Shown: positions 8,950 to 18,074, numbered from the stretch's first letter. The stretch is 64,000 bases of DNA from Marinagarivorans algicola (GCF_001292705.1 NZ_LGAK01000010.1:1-64000); one strand, 5' to 3'. Notes: generated from the letters alone by a model not told the origin. Translations and numbers: made by a program.

Positions 8950-9307
8950 GAAGTGGTTCCACTAAAGGGTTATATAGGCGTAATGGCGAATAACATGCGA
9001 CGCAAAGCGTACAATTAAGGTATTTACCGCCTAGAATAACAAAAAAGGAGCCAAAAGGCCCCTCACATATGCATGATAATACCCAAGCAACACCCCGCTC
9101 GCGCTGTAAGACTCACAAGCGTATCGATAAGACATTACCCAAGCACCGCCCATCTATAGCCAAACACAACCTCACGCACATAAACCTTACGATGCAAGAG
9201 TCAGAGATGGCAAATAGAGCGATCATGTACTGAATTTAGGTATTGTATGCTGAAACACTGCACTTTTCGCTTCAACACACAATATAAGGACAGAGGACAT
9301 GAATAAA
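8950..9307. other. Intergenic region with a terminator-like hairpin
   Basis: This 358-base stretch has no credible gene. At 9040-9075 an imperfect AGGAGCC...GGCCCCT hairpin is preceded by an A-run, so on the minus strand it reads as a terminator for the toxin gene that ends at 9308. It resembles the terminator at 11492-11515. The rest shows no structure I can name. Confidence 0.5.
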
Positions 9308-10039
9308 TTAAAACTTATTCCATGTCTCAATAAACCAATTAGGTATAGCGTTCACTTTAGCAATTAATTCCTCGCCATTATATTCAGCAATTAATACTGG
9401 CTCACTTTGATCATGCGAATTATCAAAAATATAAGCCCTATTAACATACTCCATAGCCTCTGATAAAAGATTAATTGATCTTTTATAGCGACTACGAATT
9501 TTATCTTCAGGAACTGAATGCCCACCTTTTTCAACACGTTCTTGTACGCGTACAACATTAATATCTGCAGATTCAGGGGCAATAAAATATAAGTAGGTTT
9601 TATAGCCTTGATTTTGAGCATCCTCTAAGAATTTTATTTTACTCTCATGGGACATAACCGTTTCAAAGGAAAAGGATTCTCTAAGCTTAAGTAACTCTTC
9701 ACGAATATAATTACATATTGCAGAGGCATGATAAGAATTCAATGCGAATCCATTCAGCAGCAAACTGTTATTGTCATAATTAAGCTTAGTAATATCATCG
9801 GCTAAACCATGTTTTTTTAAAATACTATGGTTTTTGCAGTATTGTGCTAGCGCCGAATGGTCAATAGTAATATTGTAGTCATTAAAGTTAACGAGGCCTG
9901 TAGTATTTGCACTAGCCTCGAATTCATCGGCATTAATAAATGCACCCAACAACCTCGGACCTATCACATTTTTCAGCGTACTTTTACCCGAACCATTGGG
10001 TCCGGCAAGCATTCGTAATCTGGGTTGCTTGATCTTCAT
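9308..10039 (-). CDS. Zeta toxin family P-loop kinase
   Basis: A 243-residue P-loop protein of the zeta-toxin/UDP-N-acetylglucosamine-kinase type. Walker A is GPNGSGKST at residues 13-21 (Lys19). The FSFETVMSH segment and RVEKGGHSVPEDKIRSRY, with its conserved GGH and arginines, are typical of the chromosomal zeta-like ATPases. The ATG overlaps the stop of the small upstream gene (ATGA), the layout of a toxin-antitoxin operon. Zeta toxins phosphorylate peptidoglycan precursors; whether this branch does so is not known. The flanks are rearranged, which fits an accessory module. Confidence 0.75.
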   Translation of the reverse strand: MKIKQPRLRMLAGPNGSGKSTLKNVIGPRLLGAFINADEFEASANTTGLVNFNDYNITIDHSALAQYCKNHSILKKHGLADDITKLNYDNNSLLLNGFALNSYHASAICNYIREELLKLRESFSFETVMSHESKIKFLEDAQNQGYKTYLYFIAPESADINVVRVQERVEKGGHSVPEDKIRSRYKRSINLLSEAMEYVNRAYIFDNSHDQSEPVLIAEYNGEELIAKVNAIPNWFIETWNKF

Positions 10040-10281
10040 CTTTTTTGATTGCGCTTCTTTCGCGCACCAATACCCACAAATAATGGCGCTGGAACATCTC
10101 CAACTGTTTCAGTCACCACAACCCCATCTTTTAGCTTGCGGTGTTCTAGCTTTCCATTACTCACTACGATAACGCCCGCCTTGCTCTTTAAAGCCTCTAG
10201 CTGTGCAGCACGAAAAGCCTGCCTTGCAGCACGCGGTATTTCATTCTCTTTCAATGCTATTTTGATGTGTTCTTTAGGCAT
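10036..10281 (-). CDS. Probable antitoxin of the zeta-like toxin
   Basis: An 81-residue basic protein upstream of and overlapping the zeta-like toxin gene. It starts MPKEHIKIALKENEIPRAAR and ends with GIGARKKRNQKR. GGAGG lies 8 bases before the ATG at 10281; a TTG at 10293 overlaps that ribosome site and is rejected. No domain is recognised with confidence; small proteins of this kind commonly precede zeta-like ATPases. A truncated copy of its start region and 5' flank is present at 12581-12760, so the locus has been duplicated. Confidence 0.65.
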   Translation of the reverse strand: MPKEHIKIALKENEIPRAARQAFRAAQLEALKSKAGVIVVSNGKLEHRKLKDGVVVTETVGDVPAPLFVGIGARKKRNQKR

Positions 10282-10493
10282 TTGAACCTCCAATTATCAC
10301 GTGCATATAGGTGTTAGTTTAACGCATATAGTAGCCCGAGGTAAGGGGAATTGATCGACTTCAAGTGTAATAGCTTGCAGCACCCACTCAGAGCCTATAA
10401 ATATAGCTGGAAGGCCGTAAAAACTAAGCATAAGATCATATTATATGCATAAACACAGGTATAAAATCTCACAATGAGTGCAGTAATTAAATA

Positions 10494-11255
10494 TCATGAG
10501 TGTGCAGCTAAATCAATATCTTTCATATTCAGCGAATAACATTGTTCCGATATAGTCGCTTGGGTTACTTTAACCCCAACTCCAAAATCATGATTAATTT
10601 TATTCACCGCAGCAATAATAATCTTTTTATGTTCAGGTGACATATTACAGCCAATTATCACACACTTTAAAAACTGCTTGGGGTACTCAACAGTATTATT
10701 ATCAGGCGAATCAACGTTATTAAGCCTCAGTATTCGCCACTCTTTTTCATACTTCCACTCAATACTCTTGGTGAGAATGGCATCTTTCATACGCCCTTTA
10801 GCAAACGGACTTAGCTGAGGGCGATCTGCTTTATAACACACCGCCATAGGCACCCAATTATCACCACTATTTAGGCCAGATTTTTCAAAATCATAGCGCA
10901 AATCGAATTCAAAACAGCAACCCTTGTGCTGCCCAGCATAATGGGACCACATCAATAAATTATCTGGATTTTTCGTTAAACATAAAACCCGTAGATCTTC
11001 GGCATTAATTTTATGGTATTCAGGGCGACTAAAATTATTTGCGTTAGCCATTGTCTCACTGAGTGTAGGCTCTCGGCCATACTGGTTACGAAGCTTATTA
11101 GCAAGTTCAGGGTTATCAAAGGTAACTTTACTATTCGCAGGCAAACAATCAAAAGGGTCATTAAAAGCACTGGGCTTATCAAACTTTAAGGTTCCTTTTG
11201 TGAGTATACATTTTGCACCTTCAAAATCACTATATTTATAAAATATCCAATCCAT
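10494..11255 (-). CDS. DUF2971 domain-containing protein
   Basis: A 253-residue soluble protein that opens with FYKYSDFEGAKCILTKGTLKF and PSAFNDPFDC, the signature of DUF2971 proteins. LCLTKNPDNLLMWSHYAGQHKGCCFEFD is another family hallmark. DUF2971 proteins occur often in accessory islands and near defence genes, but the biochemical role is not established. It stands alone upstream of the toxin-antitoxin pair with a 200-base gap. No sign of decay. Confidence 0.75.
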   Translation of the reverse strand: MDWIFYKYSDFEGAKCILTKGTLKFDKPSAFNDPFDCLPANSKVTFDNPELANKLRNQYGREPTLSETMANANNFSRPEYHKINAEDLRVLCLTKNPDNLLMWSHYAGQHKGCCFEFDLRYDFEKSGLNSGDNWVPMAVCYKADRPQLSPFAKGRMKDAILTKSIEWKYEKEWRILRLNNVDSPDNNTVEYPKQFLKCVIIGCNMSPEHKKIIIAAVNKINHDFGVGVKVTQATISEQCYSLNMKDIDLAAHS

Positions 11256-11535
11256 GCGCTACTCCCATGATTTTTGCTCCTGCGTAGAAACGAGATAATA
11301 ACCCCACACCAAAAAAAGCCGTCCAACCACCCACCTCAGACCTTAGAAGGCAGGATGCCGACTAGAGCCTACAGGGAAGTACTTGCGCGTGTCTGAGATG
11401 GGTGATTGGGCGGCGACGTATGGCACACCCTCAACCCAAGCCCCAGCCCAGCCCAGCCCCATATATCAAACCCCACAATCCAAAACAAACCAAAAAAAAG
11501 GGGCCAAAGGCCCCTGCATTAAAGACAACGCAACG
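11256..11535. other. Intergenic region
   Basis: Between the DUF2971 start and the ilvD fragment. Apart from the terminator at 11492-11515 it holds a short run of CCCAG repeats (about 11440-11460). No gene is seen. Confidence 0.5.
11492..11515 (-). terminator. Rho-independent terminator of the ilvD fragment
   Basis: A 7-bp stem AGGGGCC/GGCCCCT with a three-base loop has eight A on its left side, so it reads as an intrinsic terminator on the minus strand. It sits just downstream of the truncated ilvD copy; the intact ilvD has no equivalent, which suggests this flank is the original ilvD 3' end. Confidence 0.7.
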
Positions 11536-12201
11536 TTAATTTTCAAGTTTTGATAAATCTCGTACGGCGCCTTTATCGGCACTGGTGGCAAAGTAGGCGT
11601 AGGCCTTAGGGACGAGGAAAAAATACATTATCCAATAATACTTGTTTTCTACTTCCTCTGCTGCGTTGCTCAAAGCGTTACATGCCCCGGCATGCGCCCC
11701 TTCGAGCGCCTTGCCGAGAAAACAGAACTCTACGTCTAATTGGACAAACTATTATTGCCTCGCCCCTTAAGCGCAGCGCTCACTTTACGCGGGCGGGGTT
11801 GGGCGGGTTTCCAGCCTTTTTTTGTCTTGCTCTACGCGGCGCGCAGCAAGCTCGTCATCGCTAAATAACACGTTAATGGTGCGATTAGGAATGTCGATTT
11901 TTATTTTATCGCCATTTTGCACCAAACCAATGGCGCCACCGGCTGCGGCCTCGGGTGAGGCATGGCCAATCGATAAACCACTGGTACCGCCACTAAAGCG
12001 ACCATCAGTTAATAGCGCACACACCTTACCCAAACCTTTCGATTTAATATAAGACGTAGGGTAAAGCATCTCTTGCATACCCAGGCCACCTTTGGGGCCT
12101 TCGTAGCGCACAATGACCACATCGCCGGCTTTCACTTTGCCATCGAACACATTGGCCACGGCCTCATCTTGGCTTTCGGTAACGTGTGCCGTGCCTTCAA
12201 A
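11536..12201 (-). pseudogene. Truncated duplicate of ilvD 3' end, split by MITE
   Basis: This minus-strand stretch is nearly identical to the 3' part of the intact ilvD (12871-14709) and corresponds to residues about 446-612, ending LSKLEN and a stop. Homology begins abruptly at the FEGTAHV codons (12201) and is interrupted at 11609-11766 by a 158-base insertion. The 375-base open frame 11785-12159 is part of this relic. It lacks the N-terminal cluster-binding region and cannot make an active dehydratase. High similarity suggests a recent duplication or gene conversion. Confidence 0.9.
11609..11766. mobile_element. 158-bp MITE-like insertion in the ilvD fragment
   Basis: Comparison with intact ilvD shows a clean insertion here. 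It is flanked by direct TTA copies (11606-11608 and 11767-11769) where the intact gene has one TTA. The ends are inverted repeats: GGGACGAGG...ATCCAATAATAC on the left, and the reverse complement of the right end reads GGGGCGAGG...GTCCAATTAGAC. The interior is also imperfectly palindromic around CATGCCCCGGCATG. It has no room for a transposase, so it would need one in trans. Confidence 0.8.
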
Positions 12202-12324
12202 TAAATCCTTTCAGGGCATCCACGCGTCGGGGCGCGTGAATAGCGCCTTTCATACCTGGCTCGGTGGTCAAAATAAAAGTATTAATCTGAATAACCCTCT
12301 CAAATGGAAAACAAATAATATCCA

Positions 12325-12495
12325 TTACATTGTAGCGAGCTTAGTAAATGTTTTTGGGTGTGTCCTGAGTGTTAACTTGGTCTCCGATATAATGATTTGT
12401 TTACCCCCTTCACCACGCAAATCAAGCTGCTTAGTTGCCTTAACTTTGGGGCGCTTCACTGGCGTTACGCCGTACTTGGTAATTTTTTGGTTCAT
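12325..12495 (-). CDS. Small unknown protein, 56 residues
   Basis: A short ORF starting MNQKITKYGVTPVKRPKVK, lysine-rich in its first third, then a GKQIIISETKLTLRTHPKTF segment. A weak GAGAG site lies about 10 bases before the ATG. Codon use looks coding-like but the length is too short to be sure. It sits among relics of ilvD and of an antitoxin gene. It could be a small DNA-binding or antitoxin-type protein or a fragment; I do not recognise a family. Confidence 0.4.
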   Translation of the reverse strand: MNQKITKYGVTPVKRPKVKATKQLDLRGEGGKQIIISETKLTLRTHPKTFTKLATM

Positions 12496-12546
12496 TTTTT
12501 GCTCTCATAGAATCTAACAAGAGCGTAGCTGCTTAGCGGCCACACT

Positions 12547-12594
12547 CTAATCCAACTTACTCAAAACCCTAACCGCCCCTTTATCCGCATTGAT
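12547..12594 (-). pseudogene. Diverged remnant of the ilvD C-terminus
   Basis: The minus strand encodes INADKGAVRVLSKLD and a stop, matching the intact ilvD end ([15 protein letters not shown]). It is shorter and more diverged than the fragment at 11536-12201, so this is a second, older partial copy. It overlaps in another frame the end of the antitoxin relic. Confidence 0.7.
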
Positions 12595-12694
12595 CCAAAA
12601 CAGGCATCGGCTTAAGTGCTGCGCGAAAAGCGTGCGCGGCAGCATGAGGTATATCATTCTCTTTTAGGGCTATCTTGATGTGTTCTTTCGGCAT
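12581..12694 (-). pseudogene. Truncated copy of the zeta-system antitoxin gene
   Basis: The minus strand starts MPKEHIKIALKENDIPHAAA, nearly the same as the antitoxin at 10036-10281, then loses similarity after about 27 residues and stops after 37. The GGAG ribosome site and part of the 5' flank (TTTAGCGCATATGG) are also shared with the intact gene. The junction runs into the ilvD remnant. Confidence 0.8.
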
Positions 12695-12754
12695 ATCAAT
12701 CTCCTGTTGTTACTCACACCTAAGCCCTAGTTTAGCGCATATGGTGATCCAAAA

Positions 12755-12840
12755 GCACAGGGGATTGATTGACGCGCCGGGAGCGCGTGAAGAGTGCCCA
12801 AGGATGGCTTGAGCGTGCCTGAACAATCAATCCCCTGTGC
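12755..12840. repeat. Long inverted repeat with two inner hairpins
   Basis: A perfect 17-bp inverted repeat (GCACAGGGGATTGATTG at 12755-12771 and its complement at 12824-12840) encloses 52 bases that contain a second hairpin ACGCGC/GCGCGT (12772-12788) and a small CAAG/CTTG hairpin (12799-12811). Folded, this is a three-way junction. The inner segment AGGATGGCTTGAGCG also occurs in repeat family 1. The left arm resembles the flank of the intact antitoxin (10340 region). Confidence 0.75.
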
Positions 12841-12870
12841 AGCAACACGAAAATTACCGAATTAGAAACA

Positions 12871-14709
12871 TTAATCCTCTAACTTAGATAAATCCCTAAC
12901 CGCGCCTTTATCGGCGCTGGTGGCAAAATAGGCGTAGGCTTTAAGCGCGGCGCTTACTTTGCGTGGGCGGGGTTGGGCGGGTTTCCAGCCTTTTTTGTCT
13001 TGCTCTACACGGCGCGCAGCAAGCTCGTCATCGCTAAGTAACACGTTAATGGTGCGATTAGGAATGTCAATTTTTATTTTATCGCCATTTTGCACCAAAC
13101 CAATGGCACCACCAGCTGCAGCCTCGGGTGAGGCATGGCCAATCGATAAACCACTGGTACCGCCACTAAAGCGACCATCAGTTAATAGCGCACACACCTT
13201 ACCCAAACCTTTCGATTTAATATAAGACGTAGGGTAAAGCATCTCTTGCATACCCGGGCCACCTTTGGGGCCTTCGTAGCGCACAATGACCACATCGCCG
13301 GCTTTCACTTTGCCATCGAGCACATTGGCCACGGCCTCGTCTTGGCTTTCGGTAACGTGTGCCGTACCTTCAAACACATGAATACTCTCATCCACACCCG
13401 CGGTTTTTACCACACAGCCATCTAAGGCAATATTGCCATACAATACGGCTAGGCCACCTTCGGTGCTAAAGGCATGCTCATAACTGTGAATACACCCGTT
13501 AGCGCGATCAGCATCGAGTGTGGGCCAGCGAGTGCTTTGGCTAAACGCCGTTTGCGTGGGAATACCGGCTGGGCCTGCTTTATAAAAATTCATCACCTCG
13601 GGTGATGGGCTGCGCATAATATCCCACTTATCGAGCGCGTCTTTCATGGTGGGGCTGTGAATAGTTGGGCATTGGTTATGAATTAAACCCGCGCGATCTA
13701 GCTCGCCCAAAATACCCATAACACCACCGGCGCGGTGAACATCTTCCATATGGTAATCGGGCGAGTTGGGGGCCACTTTGCTGAGCTGCGGCACCTTGTG
13801 GCTCATGCGGTTAATGTCTTTAAGAGTAAAGTCGATCTCGGCCTCTTGGGCAATCGCCAACAAATGCAAAATCGTATTGGTTGAACCACCCATAGCAATA
13901 TCGAGGGCGATTGCGTTTTCGTACGCCTCAAAGCTACCCACATTACGAGGTAATACGCTGTGTTCGTCGTTTTCGTAATAACGCTTGGTAATATCGACAA
14001 TTAAGTGGCCTGCGCGCTTAAATAATTGCTCGCGGTCGGCATGGGTGGCGAGCATACTGCCATTGCCGGGCAAACTTAAGCCCATAGCTTCGGTTAAACA
14101 ATTCATTGAATTAGCGGTAAACATACCCGAGCAGCTGCCGCAGGTTGGGCAAGCGCTGCGCTCGTATTCGGCGACTTTTTCATCACTGGCGCTATCATCT
14201 ACGGCGATGACCATAGCATCGACCAAATCGAGCTTTTTATCACTGAGCTTGGTTTTACCAGCTTCCATTGGCCCGCCGGATACAAACACAACAGGAATAT
14301 TTAAGCGCATAGCCGCCATCAACATACCCGGGGTAATTTTGTCACAGTTAGAAATGCACACCATGGCATCGGCGCAATGGGCATTGACCATATACTCTAC
14401 GCTATCGGCAATAATATCGCGGCTTGGCAAACTATACAGCATACCGTCGTGGCCCATGGCAATGCCGTCATCTACGGCGATAGTGTTAAATTCTTTGGCC
14501 ACACCGCCGGCGGCTTCAATTTCGCGGGCCACCAACTGGCCCATGTCTTTAAGATGCACATGGCCAGGCACAAACTGAGTAAAAGAGTTAACCACGGCAA
14601 TAATCGGCTTTTGAAAATCGTCGTCTTTCATGCCTGTGGCACGCCAAAGGGCGCGGGCACCAGCCATATTACGGCCAGCAGTGGATGTTTTAGAGCGATA
14701 TGTTGGCAT
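12871..14709 (-). CDS. ilvD: Dihydroxy-acid dehydratase
   Basis: Complete 612-residue dihydroxy-acid dehydratase, the third step of valine and isoleucine synthesis, also feeding pantothenate; cytoplasmic iron-sulfur enzyme. Cluster and metal ligands are visible in [14 protein letters not shown] (near residue 120) and [20 protein letters not shown] (near residue 195), and [10 protein letters not shown] follows. The length is normal. No ilv partner lies beside it. Its 3' part has been copied to 11536-12201 and, more diverged, to 12547-12594. The rightward neighbour is a secreted esterase transcribed in the same direction but separated by a terminator. Confidence 0.97.
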   Translation of the reverse strand: MPTYRSKTSTAGRNMAGARALWRATGMKDDDFQKPIIAVVNSFTQFVPGHVHLKDMGQLVAREIEAAGGVAKEFNTIAVDDGIAMGHDGMLYSLPSRDIIADSVEYMVNAHCADAMVCISNCDKITPGMLMAAMRLNIPVVFVSGGPMEAGKTKLSDKKLDLVDAMVIAVDDSASDEKVAEYERSACPTCGSCSGMFTANSMNCLTEAMGLSLPGNGSMLATHADREQLFKRAGHLIVDITKRYYENDEHSVLPRNVGSFEAYENAIALDIAMGGSTNTILHLLAIAQEAEIDFTLKDINRMSHKVPQLSKVAPNSPDYHMEDVHRAGGVMGILGELDRAGLIHNQCPTIHSPTMKDALDKWDIMRSPSPEVMNFYKAGPAGIPTQTAFSQSTRWPTLDADRANGCIHSYEHAFSTEGGLAVLYGNIALDGCVVKTAGVDESIHVFEGTAHVTESQDEAVANVLDGKVKAGDVVIVRYEGPKGGPGMQEMLYPTSYIKSKGLGKVCALLTDGRFSGGTSGLSIGHASPEAAAGGAIGLVQNGDKIKIDIPNRTINVLLSDDELAARRVEQDKKGWKPAQPRPRKVSAALKAYAYFATSADKGAVRDLSKLED

Positions 14710-14843
14710 GAGAACCTCGGTAGTGGCACAGCCTGCGATAAGCCTTTAAGCAATAAATAACTAACGCAAAGCCAATATAATGTAAAAACGACGAGAATAG
14801 TAGCAAATTTGAAAGATTATTGCTCAATAGCAACACCCTAAAT

Positions 14844-14872
14844 ACAAAAAAACCCAGCCGTAGCTGGGTTTT
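14844..14872 (-). terminator. Rho-independent terminator of esterase gene
   Basis: An 8-bp stem AACCCAGC/GCTGGGTT with a CGTA loop is flanked by A7 on its left, which is a T-run on the minus strand, just after the esterase stop. Confidence 0.85.
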
Positions 14873-14925
14873 GGGGTTAACGCGATGGCTTGCGTTTAAG
14901 TGTAGCGCGCGTTTGAGTGTAGCGC

Positions 14926-17796
14926 TTAGTCCACCAGCATGATCGAGCCAAAGACATCGGCATTTAAATAACCTTGGTTATTCTGATGCCCTGGCGTATC
15001 GACCGAGCTCATAAAATGCTCGCGACCGCCATTGCCGTCGTTATCAATGTAGCTCGGTGAAAAGCCCATCACTTTACCGGCGGTCAATTTAACGCGAGCG
15101 GCTACCTCTTCGCTTGCTACATAACCATTGTGATCGGCAAATATTTTTACACGAACCTCCCACATATGACGAGTGCCTTCGGTATTGATTGCCGCCGTGA
15201 TATGGGTTTTATAATTACTACCGCCATTATCTTCAACCACTAAGTTATGACTAATATGATAAGCAAAAGCGTTATAGCTTTGATTGTGGGGACCACCACT
15301 TTGGTCTTCATCAATAAAGAGCTCAACGGTATCTTGCTGATAATATTGACCAGATGTGTTGATAATGTCATCGGTAATATCGAACAATAAATACAGGTAG
15401 TCTTCATCCCATAATGCTTTGTACTTACCGTTAAAGTCAGCATCGCTGCTGGGCTCGCTTAAGCCTTCAAATTTCCATGCAACATCCATGGCCATCCACG
15501 TTGCGCTAGCCCAAACGCCATCAACGTCGCCGTCAATCACAGGAGCCACCGCGGCTTTAGGCGCGTCATAGTGGTTGTTTGCATCTAAAACAGTGCCATC
15601 ATCAGCAGGGAAAGGCGACGCCGAACCTTCGCTTGAGCTTGAGGCCATACCGCTAGAGCTCGCCGGTGCTGTACCGCCGCCACAACCAATGCGCTCGGTT
15701 GAGATGACAATATCATCAAACATCATATGGCTTGTCGAGGCGCTAAAGCCGTGCCAGCCTAATAACACCAAATTAAAGGCGCCCTGCATAAACTCGCTGC
15801 CTGCACCATTTTGCCAAGGAGTATCGCCACCGATCTCGATAAGCAATTCATCATTCATCCAAGCGGTGACTTTATCGTCGCCTTCGGTGTGAATGCCAAC
15901 CTCGATACAGCTCCACTTATCGGCAGGAATCAACGTTGCACTATGATTGGCAGTGGCTTGACCAGAAGGCGCTAAATCGTCTGGTTGACTGGTACCAATA
16001 CCCAAACCTTTTTTCACTTCACCAAAGCGGAACTCAGCATCGTTAGAGCTATAAGGTGTTTTTTGAGTTGCTATAAAATGTGAGTGGTTAATACCACTAT
16101 CATTGCCTAGCGCACGCGAAGGCTTAACCATAGCGCGAATATAAAGCTGGGTAATAGACTCAGGGTTAGCGGGTTCATAAGCAATAAAGCTGGGCGCTTG
16201 ACCGCCAATATCTTTCACCATAACCGCTTTGCCGCCATTACCTGCCACAACCGAGACATCATTGGTGTTGGGGTTTTGCTGACTGTAGCGATGATAAAAG
16301 CTCCAATTTTTAGGCAAACTACCAATGCTATCGCCTTCAAAATCATCTTGGAATAAAACAGCATCGGGGTTGCCAACGGTGCCGGTACTCGAAGCAGCAC
16401 TCGAGCTTACCCCTACGCTTGAGCTTGCACCCTGACTAGAAGACGACTCTTCGATCACATCACCTGATCGCGGCTGACGCTGTGCAAAAACCCAATCCCA
16501 TAGCTCTGGGTTGGTATAAGCACGGGCCCAAATATTGTGAATAGCATCACTGGGGTTGCTATCGGCAGGGTCATCGTCTGCTAAGTTTTGCGAAGGGATA
16601 TAGGTTGTTTGCCATGCGCAGCCGCCTTTATTCGCGAGCGAGGCTATTGCAGCTTTAGCTACACTGTAGCTATTGGTTGCATCTTCTTTACCGTGATGAG
16701 ACCAAACAGGCACTTTATAGTCGGCCAATGTTTGTAGTGATGTATCGCTTAAAGGATGGCCGGCCAACGGAATAGCCGCGGCAATGAGATCTGGACGGCG
16801 ACCGGCAATATCCCAGCTGCCACCACCACCCATAGATGGGCCTGTAACATAAATACGCGCAGGATCAACTTGCTTAGTAGCAATTAAGCGTTCAATAACA
16901 GCTTCGACGGCTGCACCATAAGGTGAGCCCTTACCGTTAAGCTCAGCAGCAAAAGCACCGTAACCATTTGAAGCCCACTCGGCACTACCAAACGCGCATT
17001 TTTTACCACTAGGCGCCTTAGCATCACAAAAAGGCGCAAAGATATAAGCCGGTTTGTTCTCACGATTTTCTGGTGTTAACAATGACTGGGAAGAAGCAAA
17101 AAATGATTTAGCATGACGGTTATCCATAAAAGGGGTATCCATGGCCTCAGAGCCACCGTGTAAATAAACCACTAACGGATACAAGCCCTCCGGATTACCT
17201 TCTGCTTGGAAAGGCTCGTGTAGCGCCCAAGCCATAGATACCTCAGCGGTTTCAAAGCGAGGCTGCTCTTTCATATATTCTTTAAAATCGGGGACCACAT
17301 CATTGTCGTGGTTAGTTGCGTGGGCATAGGCCGGAGGCCAAGCGCCGCCGGGCACCTCAAGTGCTACCGGACCTTTAGGGCACGATGTACGCGGAATAAT
17401 AGCGCCTAGCTCATTTGATGGCACAGAGCTGCTCATTTGCGAAGAGGCTTCTGAACTTACTGAAGAACTGATTGAAGAGCTTTGCATAACCGAGCTAGAG
17501 CTTACGGCAACACTTGAGCTGCTAGCAACGCTTGAACTACTCACAACACTAGAGCTTGCTGGCGGCACGCTGCTGGGTGCGCTAGAGTCTGCCGTGCTCG
17601 ACACGGGCATAGAGCTTATCGCGGCACTGCTACTCGTCGCCGTAGAGCTCACCACCGAAGATGACGACACTTGAGGCTGTTCGCCTTTATCGTCCGACAC
17701 ACAGGCCGACAGGATTAATGCCGAACTAAAAAGTAGTGCGGGCTTAACCGCTCCCACTAATCGCATTCCATTCGTAAGTTTGTTGTACATTTTCAT
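14926..17796 (-). CDS. Lipoprotein carbohydrate esterase with polyserine linkers and CBM9-like module
   Basis: A 956-residue exported lipoprotein: signal sequence with lipobox LSAC (Cys32), then a polyserine-rich linker to about residue 127. An alpha/beta-hydrolase domain (about 135-445) has a VYLHGGSE oxyanion segment, nucleophile Ser321 in GPSMGGGG, and likely acid and base in Asp372 and His420. A second Ser-rich linker leads to a beta-sandwich domain (about 478-700), a third to a CBM9-like carbohydrate-binding domain (about 735-956). It resembles feruloyl/acetyl-xylan-type or PHB-depolymerase-like esterases; the substrate is inferred to be plant or algal polysaccharide. Polyserine linkers are typical of Cellvibrionaceae polysaccharide-degrading enzymes. 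Confidence 0.8.
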   Translation of the reverse strand: MKMYNKLTNGMRLVGAVKPALLFSSALILSACVSDDKGEQPQVSSSSVVSSTATSSSAAISSMPVSSTADSSAPSSVPPASSSVVSSSSVASSSSVAVSSSSVMQSSSISSSVSSEASSQMSSSVPSNELGAIIPRTSCPKGPVALEVPGGAWPPAYAHATNHDNDVVPDFKEYMKEQPRFETAEVSMAWALHEPFQAEGNPEGLYPLVVYLHGGSEAMDTPFMDNRHAKSFFASSQSLLTPENRENKPAYIFAPFCDAKAPSGKKCAFGSAEWASNGYGAFAAELNGKGSPYGAAVEAVIERLIATKQVDPARIYVTGPSMGGGGSWDIAGRRPDLIAAAIPLAGHPLSDTSLQTLADYKVPVWSHHGKEDATNSYSVAKAAIASLANKGGCAWQTTYIPSQNLADDDPADSNPSDAIHNIWARAYTNPELWDWVFAQRQPRSGDVIEESSSSQGASSSVGVSSSAASSTGTVGNPDAVLFQDDFEGDSIGSLPKNWSFYHRYSQQNPNTNDVSVVAGNGGKAVMVKDIGGQAPSFIAYEPANPESITQLYIRAMVKPSRALGNDSGINHSHFIATQKTPYSSNDAEFRFGEVKKGLGIGTSQPDDLAPSGQATANHSATLIPADKWSCIEVGIHTEGDDKVTAWMNDELLIEIGGDTPWQNGAGSEFMQGAFNLVLLGWHGFSASTSHMMFDDIVISTERIGCGGGTAPASSSGMASSSSEGSASPFPADDGTVLDANNHYDAPKAAVAPVIDGDVDGVWASATWMAMDVAWKFEGLSEPSSDADFNGKYKALWDEDYLYLLFDITDDIINTSGQYYQQDTVELFIDEDQSGGPHNQSYNAFAYHISHNLVVEDNGGSNYKTHITAAINTEGTRHMWEVRVKIFADHNGYVASEEVAARVKLTAGKVMGFSPSYIDNDGNGGREHFMSSVDTPGHQNNQGYLNADVFGSIMLVD

Positions 17797-18019
17797 ACCT
17801 GATATAAGGGGGGGGTTGGATATTTTTGCACAGTGCGCTACGCAATACTTTATACGTTATTTGTTAGAGCGAGTAGCCATGATATTAAACACTTAACACT
17901 AAATAGTTTTTAAGACTTTAAGCTATTGCTACTGTACTAAAAAAAAGCATAAAAAGCTGCTAGTAGTCGACGTTTATCACACTTAATATTCTATTTTTGC
18001 ACAGTAATGTTACAGGCAT

Positions 18020-18048
18020 AAAAAAAGCGGCGCCTAAGACTACCGCTT
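18020..18048 (-). terminator. Rho-independent terminator of serA
   Basis: On the minus strand an AAGCGG...CCGCTT stem is followed by a run of T, just downstream of the serA stop. Confidence 0.6.
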
Positions 18049-18074
18049 AACAGCACTTGCGTACTTGAGCCGTA

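Noticed and set aside
12113-12517. 134-codon plus-strand ORF across the ilvD fragment junction
   Set aside because: It runs antisense through the truncated ilvD copy and then through unrelated relics; the reading frame is accidental.
9300-12870. Integron cassette array
   Set aside because: Small genes and inverted repeats suggested cassettes, but no paired GTTRRRY/RYYYAAC attC ends at gene boundaries and no integrase gene are visible.
13985-14578. 197-codon plus-strand ORF opposite ilvD
   Set aside because: Fully antisense to a conserved enzyme and without coding-like composition or start signals.
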